Origin: Spirochaetota bacterium
Lineage (GTDB): Bacteria; Spirochaetota; Spirochaetia; Treponematales; Treponemataceae
Assembly (NCBI GenBank): GCA_023443865.1
Contig: JAEZST010000011.1
Coordinates: forward strand, 434,001-498,000
Length of the DNA: 64,000 bases
Reading direction: 5' to 3'
Positions 31,174 through 39,566 of this stretch are shown here, piece after piece. The translations under genes were made by a program, and so were the position numbers. Under the pieces are notes generated by a model. It was not told where the DNA came from. It did no database searches and saw only the letters and a list, made by a program, of their open reading frames with translations. Position 1 is the first letter of the stretch, and the number at the start of each line of letters is the position of its first letter.

Positions 31174-32585
31174 TGTTACCCGGCGTAAAGAACACCATCA
31201 AAGACGGCGCCATGGGCGTGCTCGGCGCCGATGCCACCGGCATCTTCGCCGCCGTCGGCGTCTCCGCCCTGCACGGTCAGGGCATCCTGACTTTCACCGA
31301 TCCGGACAAGGTGGATGCGGCGCTCGGCGACGGGCCTCTTCGCGATCTGATCGTGAGCGCCCTGTCCATCGCGAAGACCACGGTCTACGCTGTGGCCCTT
31401 GAAGGCTCTACCCCCGGCGTCCTCTCGGCAGTCACTCCCGGATCCGGGAATACCGGAACCGGATCGATTAGCGTGTCCGGGACTCCCCGGAACGAATACG
31501 ACGTTTCCGTGGAGATTCTCTCTGCTGGAGCCCTTAACGTTGCCACGTTCCGCGTCACGGTGGACGGGCTTCCCGGCAAGAGGCTGACGGTTCCCGATAC
31601 TCCCGGAACCTACCTCATCCCCGGTACGGGCATCACCATCTCCTTCCTTCCTGGCGCGACCGGCTTTGCCGAAGGCGACACCTTCGCCTTCACTTCGACC
31701 GCCCCGGCGGCGACGAACGGCGAAGTGATCACGGCCATCGACACCATCCTCGCGGCGAAGCTCGACATCGAGTGGATCGCCGTCGCCGGAATCTCCGACG
31801 CCGCCCTCTGGGCCGCGCTGGCGACCAAGGCCGAGGGCGCTGCCGAAATCTACCAGTACCTCTTCTTCGTCGCCCAGGCGCGATACAAGACCAGCGCGGA
31901 AAGCGTCGACCAGTGGGTTGCGGCCCTCGCGGGAACCGAGCGCGGTACCGTGGCCTCCACGCGCCTCCAGGTGTGCGCGGGCTGGATCGAGGAATCAGAC
32001 CCGAGCGGCCAGGTGGACGTACGCGGGCTCATTGGCACCTACTGCGGCAAGCTCGCCGCGCGCAACGTGCACCAAGGGCCGGACGCCGTCCGGTACGGCG
32101 CCGTCACCGCCGCCACCGCCCTCGCCCCGGCGGGGATCAACGACGGTCACATCGAGACCCTTAAGAACGCAGGGTACGTGACGGCTCGGACCATCATCGG
32201 GCTCACCGGGATCTACGTGACCTCGGGGCAGATGATGAGCGAGGAAGGCAGCGACTTCGACCTGGTCGAACGCCGCCGGGTCATGGACAAGGCCTGCCGC
32301 CAGGTGCGCACCGCCCAGCTCGTCTGGGTGAACGACGCGGTCAAAGTCGGTGCCGACGGCTCCCCCGAGGGCATCCAGATGCTCGTGGCGCAGAGCGAGA
32401 GCCCGCTCAAGACCATGATCACGAACGGCGAGATTTCCGACGGCTACGTCGTGGTTCCGGACGGCCAGAACATCCTGTCCACGAAGAAGTTGAATACCAA
32501 GGTGCGCATCGTGCCGCTCGGCAAGATCGCGTACATCGAGAACGAGATCGCGTTCTCCAACCCCGCCCTGGGAGGTGAAGCATGA
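31173..32585 (+). CDS. Contractile tail sheath protein (Mu gpL-like)
   Basis: This 470-residue protein lies directly before the tube gene. An N-terminal domain, an inserted beta domain (about 80-185) and a C-terminal sheath core (GYVTARTIIGLTGIYVTSGQ, then RRRVMDKACRQVRTAQLVWV) agree with a contractile sheath. It shows that the phage is a myovirus. It overlaps the tube gene by 4 bp. Confidence 0.85.
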   Translation: MLPGVKNTIKDGAMGVLGADATGIFAAVGVSALHGQGILTFTDPDKVDAALGDGPLRDLIVSALSIAKTTVYAVALEGSTPGVLSAVTPGSGNTGTGSISVSGTPRNEYDVSVEILSAGALNVATFRVTVDGLPGKRLTVPDTPGTYLIPGTGITISFLPGATGFAEGDTFAFTSTAPAATNGEVITAIDTILAAKLDIEWIAVAGISDAALWAALATKAEGAAEIYQYLFFVAQARYKTSAESVDQWVAALAGTERGTVASTRLQVCAGWIEESDPSGQVDVRGLIGTYCGKLAARNVHQGPDAVRYGAVTAATALAPAGINDGHIETLKNAGYVTARTIIGLTGIYVTSGQMMSEEGSDFDLVERRRVMDKACRQVRTAQLVWVNDAVKVGADGSPEGIQMLVAQSESPLKTMITNGEISDGYVVVPDGQNILSTKKLNTKVRIVPLGKIAYIENEIAFSNPALGGEA

Positions 32586-33019
32586 TTAACGGCAACGTCT
32601 ACGACTTCGAGTCGATCAAGGTCCTGTTGCCGACCGGCATGGTGCTGATGCTCGAAAGCGTCAGCTACAAGGACAAGAAGGACGACGAGGTTATCACCGG
32701 GGTGAACAACCTCCCGATAGGCATCGGAAGGGGCGAGTACTCCGGCGAGTGCGAGCTGGAAATCTCGCGCTCGGAATACGAGAAGCTGGATATCTTCGCG
32801 TCCACGAGCGGCGGTTTCTACAACATGCCGCCCATCCCCGTAGTGGTGAGCTACGGGCAGGCCCTGCAGGCCCCGATCACCGACACCCTCATGGTCCACT
32901 TCACGGAGCGCGACTTCTCCGCCTCGAAGGGCGACAAGAACCTGAACATCCCGCTCAAGGGGGCGTTGACCGCGCCCATCATCTGCAACGGCCGACCGGC
33001 GTACACGCCGTACCTGTAA
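32582..33019 (+). CDS. Tail tube protein (Mu gpM-like)
   Basis: This 145-residue protein begins with GNVYDFESIKVLLPTGMVLM and has GEYSGECELEISRSEYEKL and MPPIPVVVSYG. This pattern is typical of Mu-type tube subunits that follow the sheath. It forms the rigid inner tube for DNA passage. A good ribosome site and 4-bp overlap with the sheath are present. Confidence 0.85.
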   Translation: MINGNVYDFESIKVLLPTGMVLMLESVSYKDKKDDEVITGVNNLPIGIGRGEYSGECELEISRSEYEKLDIFASTSGGFYNMPPIPVVVSYGQALQAPITDTLMVHFTERDFSASKGDKNLNIPLKGALTAPIICNGRPAYTPYL

Positions 33020-33031
33020 AAGGAGAACCGA

Positions 33032-33373
33032 ATGAAGATCGAGAAAGAACAGCTCGAACAGCTGAAGAAGGACCATCCTGCCGGGATCTACGAGGGCGCC
33101 ATCGCCTTCAACGACGAAGGCGACAAGCTCCACGAGGTGGAGTTCCTCTACCGGAAGCCGATAACGGCCGACATCGAGGCGCACTCCAAATCCGCCCAAC
33201 GGAATCCGCTGGTGGCGAACCTGAACATCCTGCAGTCCCTGATCGTCTATCCCGAGGCGGCCCCGATCATCGACAAGGTGCGGGACTATCCGGCAGCCTA
33301 CGGACGCTTCGTGGATGAAGCGATCAGCCCTTTCTTCGGGGCCAACGTTACGGTCAAGAGCCGGAAGCTGTAA
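33032..33373 (+). CDS. Tail assembly chaperone (zero-frame product)
   Basis: This 113-residue acidic N-terminal product (LEQLKKDHPAGIYEGAIAFN, then EVEFLYRKPITADIEAHSKS) sits between tube and tape measure genes. That is the place of tail assembly chaperones such as Mu gp41 and lambda gpG. The gene ends at 33373, but a slippery heptamer at 33328 allows a -1 shift into an extension to 33546. AAGGAG precedes the ATG. Confidence 0.85.
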   Translation: MKIEKEQLEQLKKDHPAGIYEGAIAFNDEGDKLHEVEFLYRKPITADIEAHSKSAQRNPLVANLNILQSLIVYPEAAPIIDKVRDYPAAYGRFVDEAISPFFGANVTVKSRKL

Positions 33374-33546
33374 GCAGCATCACCAGGATCCGCCTGTTCG
33401 TCAGGCGGTTCCTTGGTGAGGACATTTCGGGGGCCGACATCGACCTGCTCATGAGCAAGTACGAGGAGGCCAGGGTCATGCGCGAGTTCGAGGTGGGCGT
33501 CATGCAAGACGCAATCGTTAAGGCATTCGGAGGCGGTGGAAGGTGA
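33032..33546 (+). CDS. Tail assembly chaperone, -1 frameshift product (gpGT-like)
   Basis: A -1 shift after codon 101 gives a product of about 171 residues. The 70-residue extension (LRGQRYGQEPEAVSSITRIR, then LFVRRFLGEDISGADIDLLM and a helical end) is in a frame with no good start of its own. It ends in a TGA that overlaps the tape measure GTG. This conserved two-product design is known for most long-tailed phages, where the ratio of short and long chaperones matters for tail assembly. Confidence 0.75.
33328..33334 (+). other. Programmed -1 frameshift slippery site CCCTTTC
   Basis: Read in the zero frame the bases are C CCT TTC, an exact X XXY YYZ heptamer. The -1 frame upstream is closed by a TGA at 33316-33318, so slippage must occur between 33319 and the zero-frame stop at 33371. 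This heptamer is the only fitting site I see in that interval. Confidence 0.75.
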
Positions 33547-36059
33547 ATTTCAATAGTTCGATCACGCTGATGTTCAAGGACGCCTTCTCTTCCGGCTTTA
33601 CGCAGGCAAAGAACAGCTTTGCCGGAATGAAAGACGCGCTCGGCGAGATCAACCAGAACCAGGAAATGAACCGCATGGCCGCCGATCTCTCGATGATGAC
33701 GTCCATGACCGAGCCCATGCGCCAGGCGCTCTCCGGAGCCTTGGACGAACCGTCCCGTATCGCGGCGACCCTGGATTCCTCGCTCAAGAATATTCAGGCC
33801 GTCACCGGCAACACCGCCCAGGAGATGGCGGGACTCCGCCAGGAGTTGCTCGCCGTCGGCGGCAAGGCAATCGCCGGGCCGGAAGCGGTGACTGCCGCGT
33901 ACTACGATGTGGCGGGCGGTGTCGCGGACGTGTCCGCCCGAATGGCTACCCTGAAAGCCTCCGTAGCGTTGGCCGAAGCGGGACAGGCGGATCTTGGAAC
34001 CGCCACGAACGGCCTCATCAAGGTAATGAACGCCTACGGCTTCTCGGCCGACAAGGCTGATTTCGCGGCGGACGTGTTCACCCAGACCGTCGGCATGGGC
34101 GTCGGCTCGATGGACGAGTTCGTCGCCGCCATGAGCCCAATAGCGGGCCTCACGGCATCGGTTGGCGTCGGATTCGACGAGGTTGGTTCAGCGATGGCGT
34201 TCATGACCAGCAAGGGTCAGACTGCGGGCGTCGCCGGGAACCAGCTGAAGGCGGCGATCACGTCGCTGCTCAACCCGAACGAAACCCTGAACAAGCTTCT
34301 CCAGTCCATGGGGATCGCCTCCGGCTCGGCCATGCTCAAGCAGTACGGTCTGGCCGAATCGCTCAACATGATTCAATCGGCGGCAGGCGGCAGCCAGGAC
34401 GCCATGGCCAAGGCCCTCGGATCAACCGAGGCCCTGCAGGGCGCCATCGCCCTGACGCAGGATTCCTTCAATAGCTTCGCCGTAGATTTCGGCGAAGGGG
34501 CCGACGGCATCACCGCAAAAGCGCGGGCCATCCAGCTTGAATCCATCGAAGCGAAAATGAAGCGCCTGGAGGCGGTCTCCGGATCCCTACAGGCGCAAAT
34601 CGGCGGCGACGTGAACGAGATCAAGGGATTCTTCCTCGACGTGAAGATCGGCTTCCTTGAGAACTTCGCGGCGCCGCTCATGAATAGTCCAATCGGACCG
34701 GCCATGTCCAAGATCACCGCCTACGTCGGAATGGGCGCCAAGGCGGTGCTCGACATGGGTTCAGGCGCCCTCAGTACCGCCGCCCAGCTTTCGGTGCTCA
34801 CCGCGAACATCCAGAACGCGGGTGGTATCGCCAAACTTTTCAAGGGGACGCTCGGTCTGCTCGGGGCACCGTTCAAGTCGGTGATCTCCCTCGCGGGTGG
34901 ATTCGTCACCAAGCTCTTCGGCATCGGCGCGTCCTCGGCGACGGCCGCAGGAGGCACGGGGGCCTTTGGAGCGGCCAGCGCCGGCGCCTCTGGCGGAATC
35001 GGCGTCGCAACCGGCGCCACCACTGCCTTCGGCGCGAGTATGTGGGCGGCCGTCCTTCCGGTTCTCGCCGTCGTCGCGGCCATCGCCCTGGTAGCGGGCG
35101 GAGTCTACCTCCTCGTGAAGAACTGGGACGCGGTCTCCGGCTTCTTCGGCGGGCTATGGGAAGGCATCAAGGGGATATTCTCGTCAGCTTGGGATTGGCT
35201 CGTAAACCTTTTCCGAAGCGGCATTGAATGGATAAAAGGGATCATTTTCGGAACTTCCGACTGGATCCTCGCGGCGGTCGCGTTGTTTTTCCCGTTCATC
35301 GGGATACCGGCTCTCGTGATCAAGAACTGGGAAGGGATAACGGGCTTCTTCGCGAATCTGTGGACTGGTCTTGTGTCCGGTTTCTCCGCTGCCTGGGAAT
35401 CGATCACCGGTTTTTTCTCGAACCTGTGGGTCGGCGTGAAAACAGGCATCACGGCCTTCGTCGGGTGGGCGACGGGGATCATCGACTTCTTCCTCGCGCC
35501 GTTCCGTGCCATCTCCGAAGGCATCGCCCGAATCTTCGGCGGCATCAAGGATGTGGTCGGCGGGGTATTCGACAAAGTCGGCGGCGTACTCGGGAAGATT
35601 GGCGGAGCGTTCAAGGGCCTTGTCGGCGAAAGCGCCGCGTCCGGAAGTGCCATGACCGGAGCATTCGCCCAGGGTATCCAGGCAAACGCCGGAGCCCCGT
35701 CGGCGGCGTTCGGCGCATCTCTCCAGGGTATCGGTTCCCAGATGCCGCACTCCGACGCCGACAAGGGACCGCTCTCCAGGCTCACGGCTTCCGGCCGGGC
35801 GCTCACGGACACGTTCGCCTCTGGCATGGACCCTTCAACGCTCGAAGAGCGTGCGGCCCTTGCCTTTGGCGCAGCCGCTCCTAAGGGCGATGCCCCGTTG
35901 ATTGATTTTCCCGCCCCAGCCTCGCAGGCTCCGGATGGCGGCGCGCGAACGGTGCATATCCAGAATCTATACCTACAGGCCGAAGACTGCCGAACCCTGT
36001 TCGACTTCATCCGCCAGATCCAGCATGCGGTCTACAGGCCTGAGGAGGTCCCCGTATGA
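33543..36059 (+). CDS. Tail tape measure protein
   Basis: This 838-residue protein has an N-terminal helical region, a TP901-type minor tail core (about 100-330, with LREQ-like helices and ASVGVGFDEVGSAMAFMTSK, then GQTAGVAGNQLKAAITSLL) and two hydrophobic stretches (about 495-530 and 570-600). Trp-rich repeats (WDAVSGFFGGLWEGIKG, WEGITGFFANLWTGL, WESITGFFSNLWVGVK) follow. Tape measure proteins set tail length. The repeated SGFF/TGFF units of about 34 residues are a local internal duplication. It begins with GTG overlapping the frameshift product stop (GTGA). Confidence 0.9.
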   Translation: MNFNSSITLMFKDAFSSGFTQAKNSFAGMKDALGEINQNQEMNRMAADLSMMTSMTEPMRQALSGALDEPSRIAATLDSSLKNIQAVTGNTAQEMAGLRQELLAVGGKAIAGPEAVTAAYYDVAGGVADVSARMATLKASVALAEAGQADLGTATNGLIKVMNAYGFSADKADFAADVFTQTVGMGVGSMDEFVAAMSPIAGLTASVGVGFDEVGSAMAFMTSKGQTAGVAGNQLKAAITSLLNPNETLNKLLQSMGIASGSAMLKQYGLAESLNMIQSAAGGSQDAMAKALGSTEALQGAIALTQDSFNSFAVDFGEGADGITAKARAIQLESIEAKMKRLEAVSGSLQAQIGGDVNEIKGFFLDVKIGFLENFAAPLMNSPIGPAMSKITAYVGMGAKAVLDMGSGALSTAAQLSVLTANIQNAGGIAKLFKGTLGLLGAPFKSVISLAGGFVTKLFGIGASSATAAGGTGAFGAASAGASGGIGVATGATTAFGASMWAAVLPVLAVVAAIALVAGGVYLLVKNWDAVSGFFGGLWEGIKGIFSSAWDWLVNLFRSGIEWIKGIIFGTSDWILAAVALFFPFIGIPALVIKNWEGITGFFANLWTGLVSGFSAAWESITGFFSNLWVGVKTGITAFVGWATGIIDFFLAPFRAISEGIARIFGGIKDVVGGVFDKVGGVLGKIGGAFKGLVGESAASGSAMTGAFAQGIQANAGAPSAAFGASLQGIGSQMPHSDADKGPLSRLTASGRALTDTFASGMDPSTLEERAALAFGAAAPKGDAPLIDFPAPASQAPDGGARTVHIQNLYLQAEDCRTLFDFIRQIQHAVYRPEEVPV

Positions 36060-36616
36060 TGCTCGCCGTCGACTCCGGGCAGGGGATCATCAAAATCGGA
36101 TCTCCTCCCCAGAAACTGCCGGGAATCCTTGAGTCCATCAATGTTGGTGGGTCGCTGATCATCGACAACGCCCAAGCGCAAGGGCAGTCAGGGACCACTC
36201 GAACCATTCACGGATGGAACGATGCCGACGTGTCGATAACGCTCGCGCTCATCGACGATGTGAATACGAAGATTGACCGCTTCGCCTGCCTGGCGAAGAT
36301 CGTGTCCATCTTCAAGAAGGTGACCGACTCCGGAACGCCGGAGGTGTATACGCTCAATCACCCGATGACCTCGGCGTGGGGCGTACGGCAGCTTCTCTTT
36401 TCTGACTTGAAGTCGTCGGAGTCGAGGGGCAAGAAGAAGATTTCCGTGACGCTTGAGTTCGTCGAGCACAACAGCACGGTGGCGACGAGCCAGCAACGCA
36501 AGGCCGATTCGAGCGCCGCGCAAACTCAAGAGGCCTCTGCCGCGCAAACGCCGGAGCTATCTCGGCAGCAGGAAATCGAAGCCAAGAGACTGGAGCGTCA
36601 GTATGCAAGAGTCTGA
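36056..36616 (+). CDS. Tail/baseplate protein after the tape measure (Mu gp43 position)
   Basis: This 186-residue protein has a beta-rich core (GQGIIKIGSPPQKLPGILES, then GQSGTTRTIHGWNDADVSIT and KKKISVTLEFVEHNS) and an Ala/Gln-rich charged tail. It is placed where Mu has the DNA circularisation/N protein. The sequence does not clearly match that family, so only a baseplate-hub assembly role is suggested. It overlaps both neighbours. Confidence 0.6.
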   Translation: MMLAVDSGQGIIKIGSPPQKLPGILESINVGGSLIIDNAQAQGQSGTTRTIHGWNDADVSITLALIDDVNTKIDRFACLAKIVSIFKKVTDSGTPEVYTLNHPMTSAWGVRQLLFSDLKSSESRGKKKISVTLEFVEHNSTVATSQQRKADSSAAQTQEASAAQTPELSRQQEIEAKRLERQYARV

Positions 36617-37358
36617 TCGCATCCAGTTTCCGGTGCTCGAAGTGTCCATCGGTGGTTCCGTTGTTTCGCGCCGCCCCTCGGCCTTCGACCTTGTCACCGA
36701 TTCCGGCTTCCCGTCGGTCATGGCCCGGATTTCATACCCTGCCGACGTTTCGTCGGGCAAGAAGGGAGACGAAATAGCCGTGTCCGTGGCCGTCGGCGGA
36801 GATAAGAGCCTGCTCTTTACCGGCGAGGTCTACGACGCGAAGGTGCGCGGCGCGTATCGGGAGCTGGCGCTCACCGACGGATACAAGCGCCTCTGGGATA
36901 CCACCATTACGCCCGCGTATCGAAAGGAAAAAGCCTCGGTGATCCTGCAGGACGCCCTGGAAGCGGCAGGGATTTCCTCGTCATCCATCACCTGCCCGAG
37001 CGTTGAGCTTGCCCGGTTCTCCTCGCCATCCGGCTCCGTTAGCGCGTGCATCTCGCTTCTGATCAAGGCCTTGGAAGAACACGGACACCCCGGCCTCCGG
37101 TACTTCTTTGACTCGAAGAACGTCTTTCGGTTCGGAACCATCGACGATACCGGCATCAATGAAGGAGCCGTTGTTTCTCTCAAAACCGGCCGGAACATCC
37201 TTCAGAAGGGCGCCGGTTGGGTGGAAGTTCTCCCGGTGGCTATCCGTCATTCCCAGATGATAACCATCGACGGAACGAAGGTGCTGCCCTATCGCACGGA
37301 GCTGCATATTTCCCGTGAGCGCTCACGACTCATGCTCTGGGTGAAGGCGGCCGCATGA
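36603..37358 (+). CDS. Baseplate hub protein (Mu gp44-like position)
   Basis: This 251-residue product starts at ATG 36603. It shows VSVAVGGDKSLLFTGEVYDA and GAYRELALTDGYKRLWDTTI, then KEKASVILQDALEAAG, in the style of phage late-control D/gp44 hub proteins. The hub caps the tube and joins it to the spike. The longer upstream reading frame is a shadow of the previous gene. Confidence 0.72.
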   Translation: MQESDRIQFPVLEVSIGGSVVSRRPSAFDLVTDSGFPSVMARISYPADVSSGKKGDEIAVSVAVGGDKSLLFTGEVYDAKVRGAYRELALTDGYKRLWDTTITPAYRKEKASVILQDALEAAGISSSSITCPSVELARFSSPSGSVSACISLLIKALEEHGHPGLRYFFDSKNVFRFGTIDDTGINEGAVVSLKTGRNILQKGAGWVEVLPVAIRHSQMITIDGTKVLPYRTELHISRERSRLMLWVKAAA

Positions 37359-37924
37359 ATCCCGGCGACGAGGTCATGAAGAACCTCCTAGACGCGATGT
37401 TGCCGAATCGCGCTGCCCCCACGCTTGCGCGCGTGATAAAGGCTCACGAGGGGCCGGGAAAAACGGCGTACTCCGTCGACGTGCGCGTCGTGGCGGCCGG
37501 TACGTTCGAGGAAACGGATCAGGTGATCGCCGAAGTGCCCATCTCGCCGATCTGGGCGGGGAAAAGCGGGAAAGGGCTGTACGCCATCCCGCCAGAGGAT
37601 TCGCTGGTCGTCGTTTCCTTCATCGGCTGGAATCCGGCATATCCCTACGTTTCGGGAATCTATTCCGACGAGTACGAGGCCGGAGAATTTGCAAAGGGTC
37701 AGCTGATCATCACCGACGGTGAAGGGCTGAAGCTCGGCGTCGATGTTGATTCGCTGTTCATGTTCGAGACGAAGAACCAGAGCCTGAAGGCGATCCTGGA
37801 GAAGGTAATCGATGAAGTTGTGGCCATGAAAACGATGGGCCCGCCACCCCGGCACAAAGTGTCGCCGGAGTCAGTTAATAAGCTCCTGGCTATCAAGCAG
37901 GACATTGCTGACCTATTGAAGTGA
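37355..37924 (+). CDS. Baseplate spike protein (Mu gp45/gpV-like)
   Basis: This 189-residue protein has an OB-fold-like first half (ARVIKAHEGPGKTAYSVDVR, then IPPEDSLVVVSFIGWNPAYP and YVSGIYSDEY) as in gpV/gp45 spikes. The C-terminal part is helical, so the usual beta-helix tip with a metal-binding HxH is not evident. A separate tip protein may be used. It overlaps the hub gene by 4 bp. Confidence 0.78.
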   Translation: MNPGDEVMKNLLDAMLPNRAAPTLARVIKAHEGPGKTAYSVDVRVVAAGTFEETDQVIAEVPISPIWAGKSGKGLYAIPPEDSLVVVSFIGWNPAYPYVSGIYSDEYEAGEFAKGQLIITDGEGLKLGVDVDSLFMFETKNQSLKAILEKVIDEVVAMKTMGPPPRHKVSPESVNKLLAIKQDIADLLK

Positions 37925-37931
37925 GGATTTC

Positions 37932-38147
37932 ATGTTGGATGCGACGGTATTAAAAGGTGAATTAAAGCCAGCCCTCATTGCCTTTTGGGAGACAACCAAT
38001 GATGGCGATGCGGGCATGTCCACAGAAGAATACGCTGACCAATTCTCTCAGATCATCGCTGAGAAAGTTGTTGCGCATATCAATGCAAACGCGGTGGTCA
38101 CTGGCCAAGCTGGGCCGTACCCGCTCGCCAACGGGAAGGTCACCTAA
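37932..38147 (+). CDS. Small phage protein with KGELKP motif
   Basis: This 71-residue product (ATVLKGELKPALIAFWETTN, then EEYADQFSQIIAEKVVAHIN) lies between spike and gp46-like genes. Small helical proteins of this kind are seen near baseplate genes in Mu-like phages; the function is not known. Its last base is the first of the gp46-like gene. The KGELKP motif recurs in a doubtful ORF at 27026. Confidence 0.6.
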   Translation: MLDATVLKGELKPALIAFWETTNDGDAGMSTEEYADQFSQIIAEKVVAHINANAVVTGQAGPYPLANGKVT

Positions 38148-38515
38148 TGGACTATGGAACCGACATGCTCCTCGTCGATGACGATATCTCCTTTACCGCC
38201 GATGGTGACGTGGAAATTGTTTCCGGCCCTGCGTGCGTGGCACAGGACATCGACCAGGAGCTGAAGATAGTACCGGGTGCGCTGATCTGGGACCCGGCCG
38301 CAGGGAGCAGCTTGCTCCTGATGCTGAATGATGTGGAGAGCGACTCGGCTGCCGTGACGGCGGAACTTGAGCGGGTGGCCATTGCCGACCCGCGCGTGGA
38401 TCCGACGACCGTGTCGGCGGAAGAGCGATCCGACGGAAAGTACCGGCTTGAGTTCACGCCGGTGGCCGCTATCGAGCCAGAAACGCTTGATTTCGACTTG
38501 ACCAAGGGAGAGTGA
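38147..38515 (+). CDS. Baseplate wedge protein (Mu gp46-like)
   Basis: This 122-residue protein (DMLLVDDDISFTADGDVEIV, then DIDQELKIVPGALIWDPAAG, then RVDPTTVSAEE) fits the GP46/gp25-like wedge family. These proteins link the hub with the outer baseplate. It is immediately followed by the gp47-like gene, the usual order. Confidence 0.85.
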   Translation: MDYGTDMLLVDDDISFTADGDVEIVSGPACVAQDIDQELKIVPGALIWDPAAGSSLLLMLNDVESDSAAVTAELERVAIADPRVDPTTVSAEERSDGKYRLEFTPVAAIEPETLDFDLTKGE

Positions 38516-38516
38516 T

Positions 38517-39566
38517 ATGGCCGAGAGCTGGATAGATGCCGACGAGGCCACCATCAGAAACGACGTGGTGGAGATCGCGAAGGCAGAGACGGGCCTGACG
38601 AGCTTCAAGAGCACGGGTGTTCTTCGTGGGTTGCTTGAGGTCATCGTCAGGGTTGTAGCTCACATCTACGCGACCGCGATCAATCCGGTATACGCGAACG
38701 CCTCTCTCGACGGAGCGACCGGCGTATTCTTGTCTCTTTGGGGGCTGATGCTCGGAGTCGCACGTAAACAGGAGGAGAATGCTATCGGATCGTTCAGCGC
38801 CTCGGCATACGGCGACGGATCGGTTCCAGCCGGTGCCTGGGCGGTCGTCGACGGTACTGACCTTCGATACAAGGTTTCCGCAACCGTAACATTCCAGGCT
38901 GGCGTCCCGTTTTCTCTTCCCGTTACCGCCGAGCATGCCGGAAGCGAGTACAACATCAGTCCTGGCACGGTGGTGCGGCTGACCCGCGTCGTCCCAGGCT
39001 TCGATTCCGTTACCGTTGGGACCGGATGGATCACGACTCTCGGGCAGGATATCGAAACGGACGACGCCTACCGCGCCCGTATTAAGGATCGCTGGCGAAG
39101 CCAGAGCCTTGGCGATACAAAGGAAGTCTACAAGTACTACGCCGAATCGGTTGACGGTGTCCGTGCGGCCAAAATAATCCGGACTCCGCGCGGACCCGGA
39201 AGCACCGACGTGGTGGTTGCTGCCGTGAATGGTATTCCCGGCTCGGAGTTGATCGCGGCCGTCGAGCAGGCGCTTTATGCCCATGAGTTGATGGGCTTCG
39301 ACGTACAGGTCAAGGCCCCTGATGTAACGGCGGTATCAATACAGATCGAGTATACCGGATCCGCCGCAGTGGCCGACATCCGGTTGATTGCCGAAAACTA
39401 CGTCTACGGACTCGGAATTGGCGGACGCCTGAAGGTTCGCGAGTTATACGCCCTCTACGATGCCGCCGAGGTCGACACCATAGAGATCCTCACGCCCGAC
39501 CGCGATGTGCAGTCCGACGAATCAGGAATCATCACCGCGACCGTCTCTGTGGTGAAGGTGGCGTGA
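38517..39566 (+). CDS. Baseplate J-like protein (Mu gp47-like)
   Basis: This 349-residue protein has the family blocks GVLRGLLEVIVRVVAHIYAT, WGLMLGVARKQEENAIGSFS, TVEFQ-like SATVTFQAGVPFSLPVTAEH and RIKDRWRSQSLGDTKEVYKY, then VDGVRAAKIIRTPRGPGSTD. It forms the wedge plate that triggers contraction. It overlaps the next gene by 4 bp. Confidence 0.92.
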   Translation: MAESWIDADEATIRNDVVEIAKAETGLTSFKSTGVLRGLLEVIVRVVAHIYATAINPVYANASLDGATGVFLSLWGLMLGVARKQEENAIGSFSASAYGDGSVPAGAWAVVDGTDLRYKVSATVTFQAGVPFSLPVTAEHAGSEYNISPGTVVRLTRVVPGFDSVTVGTGWITTLGQDIETDDAYRARIKDRWRSQSLGDTKEVYKYYAESVDGVRAAKIIRTPRGPGSTDVVVAAVNGIPGSELIAAVEQALYAHELMGFDVQVKAPDVTAVSIQIEYTGSAAVADIRLIAENYVYGLGIGGRLKVRELYALYDAAEVDTIEILTPDRDVQSDESGIITATVSVVKVA

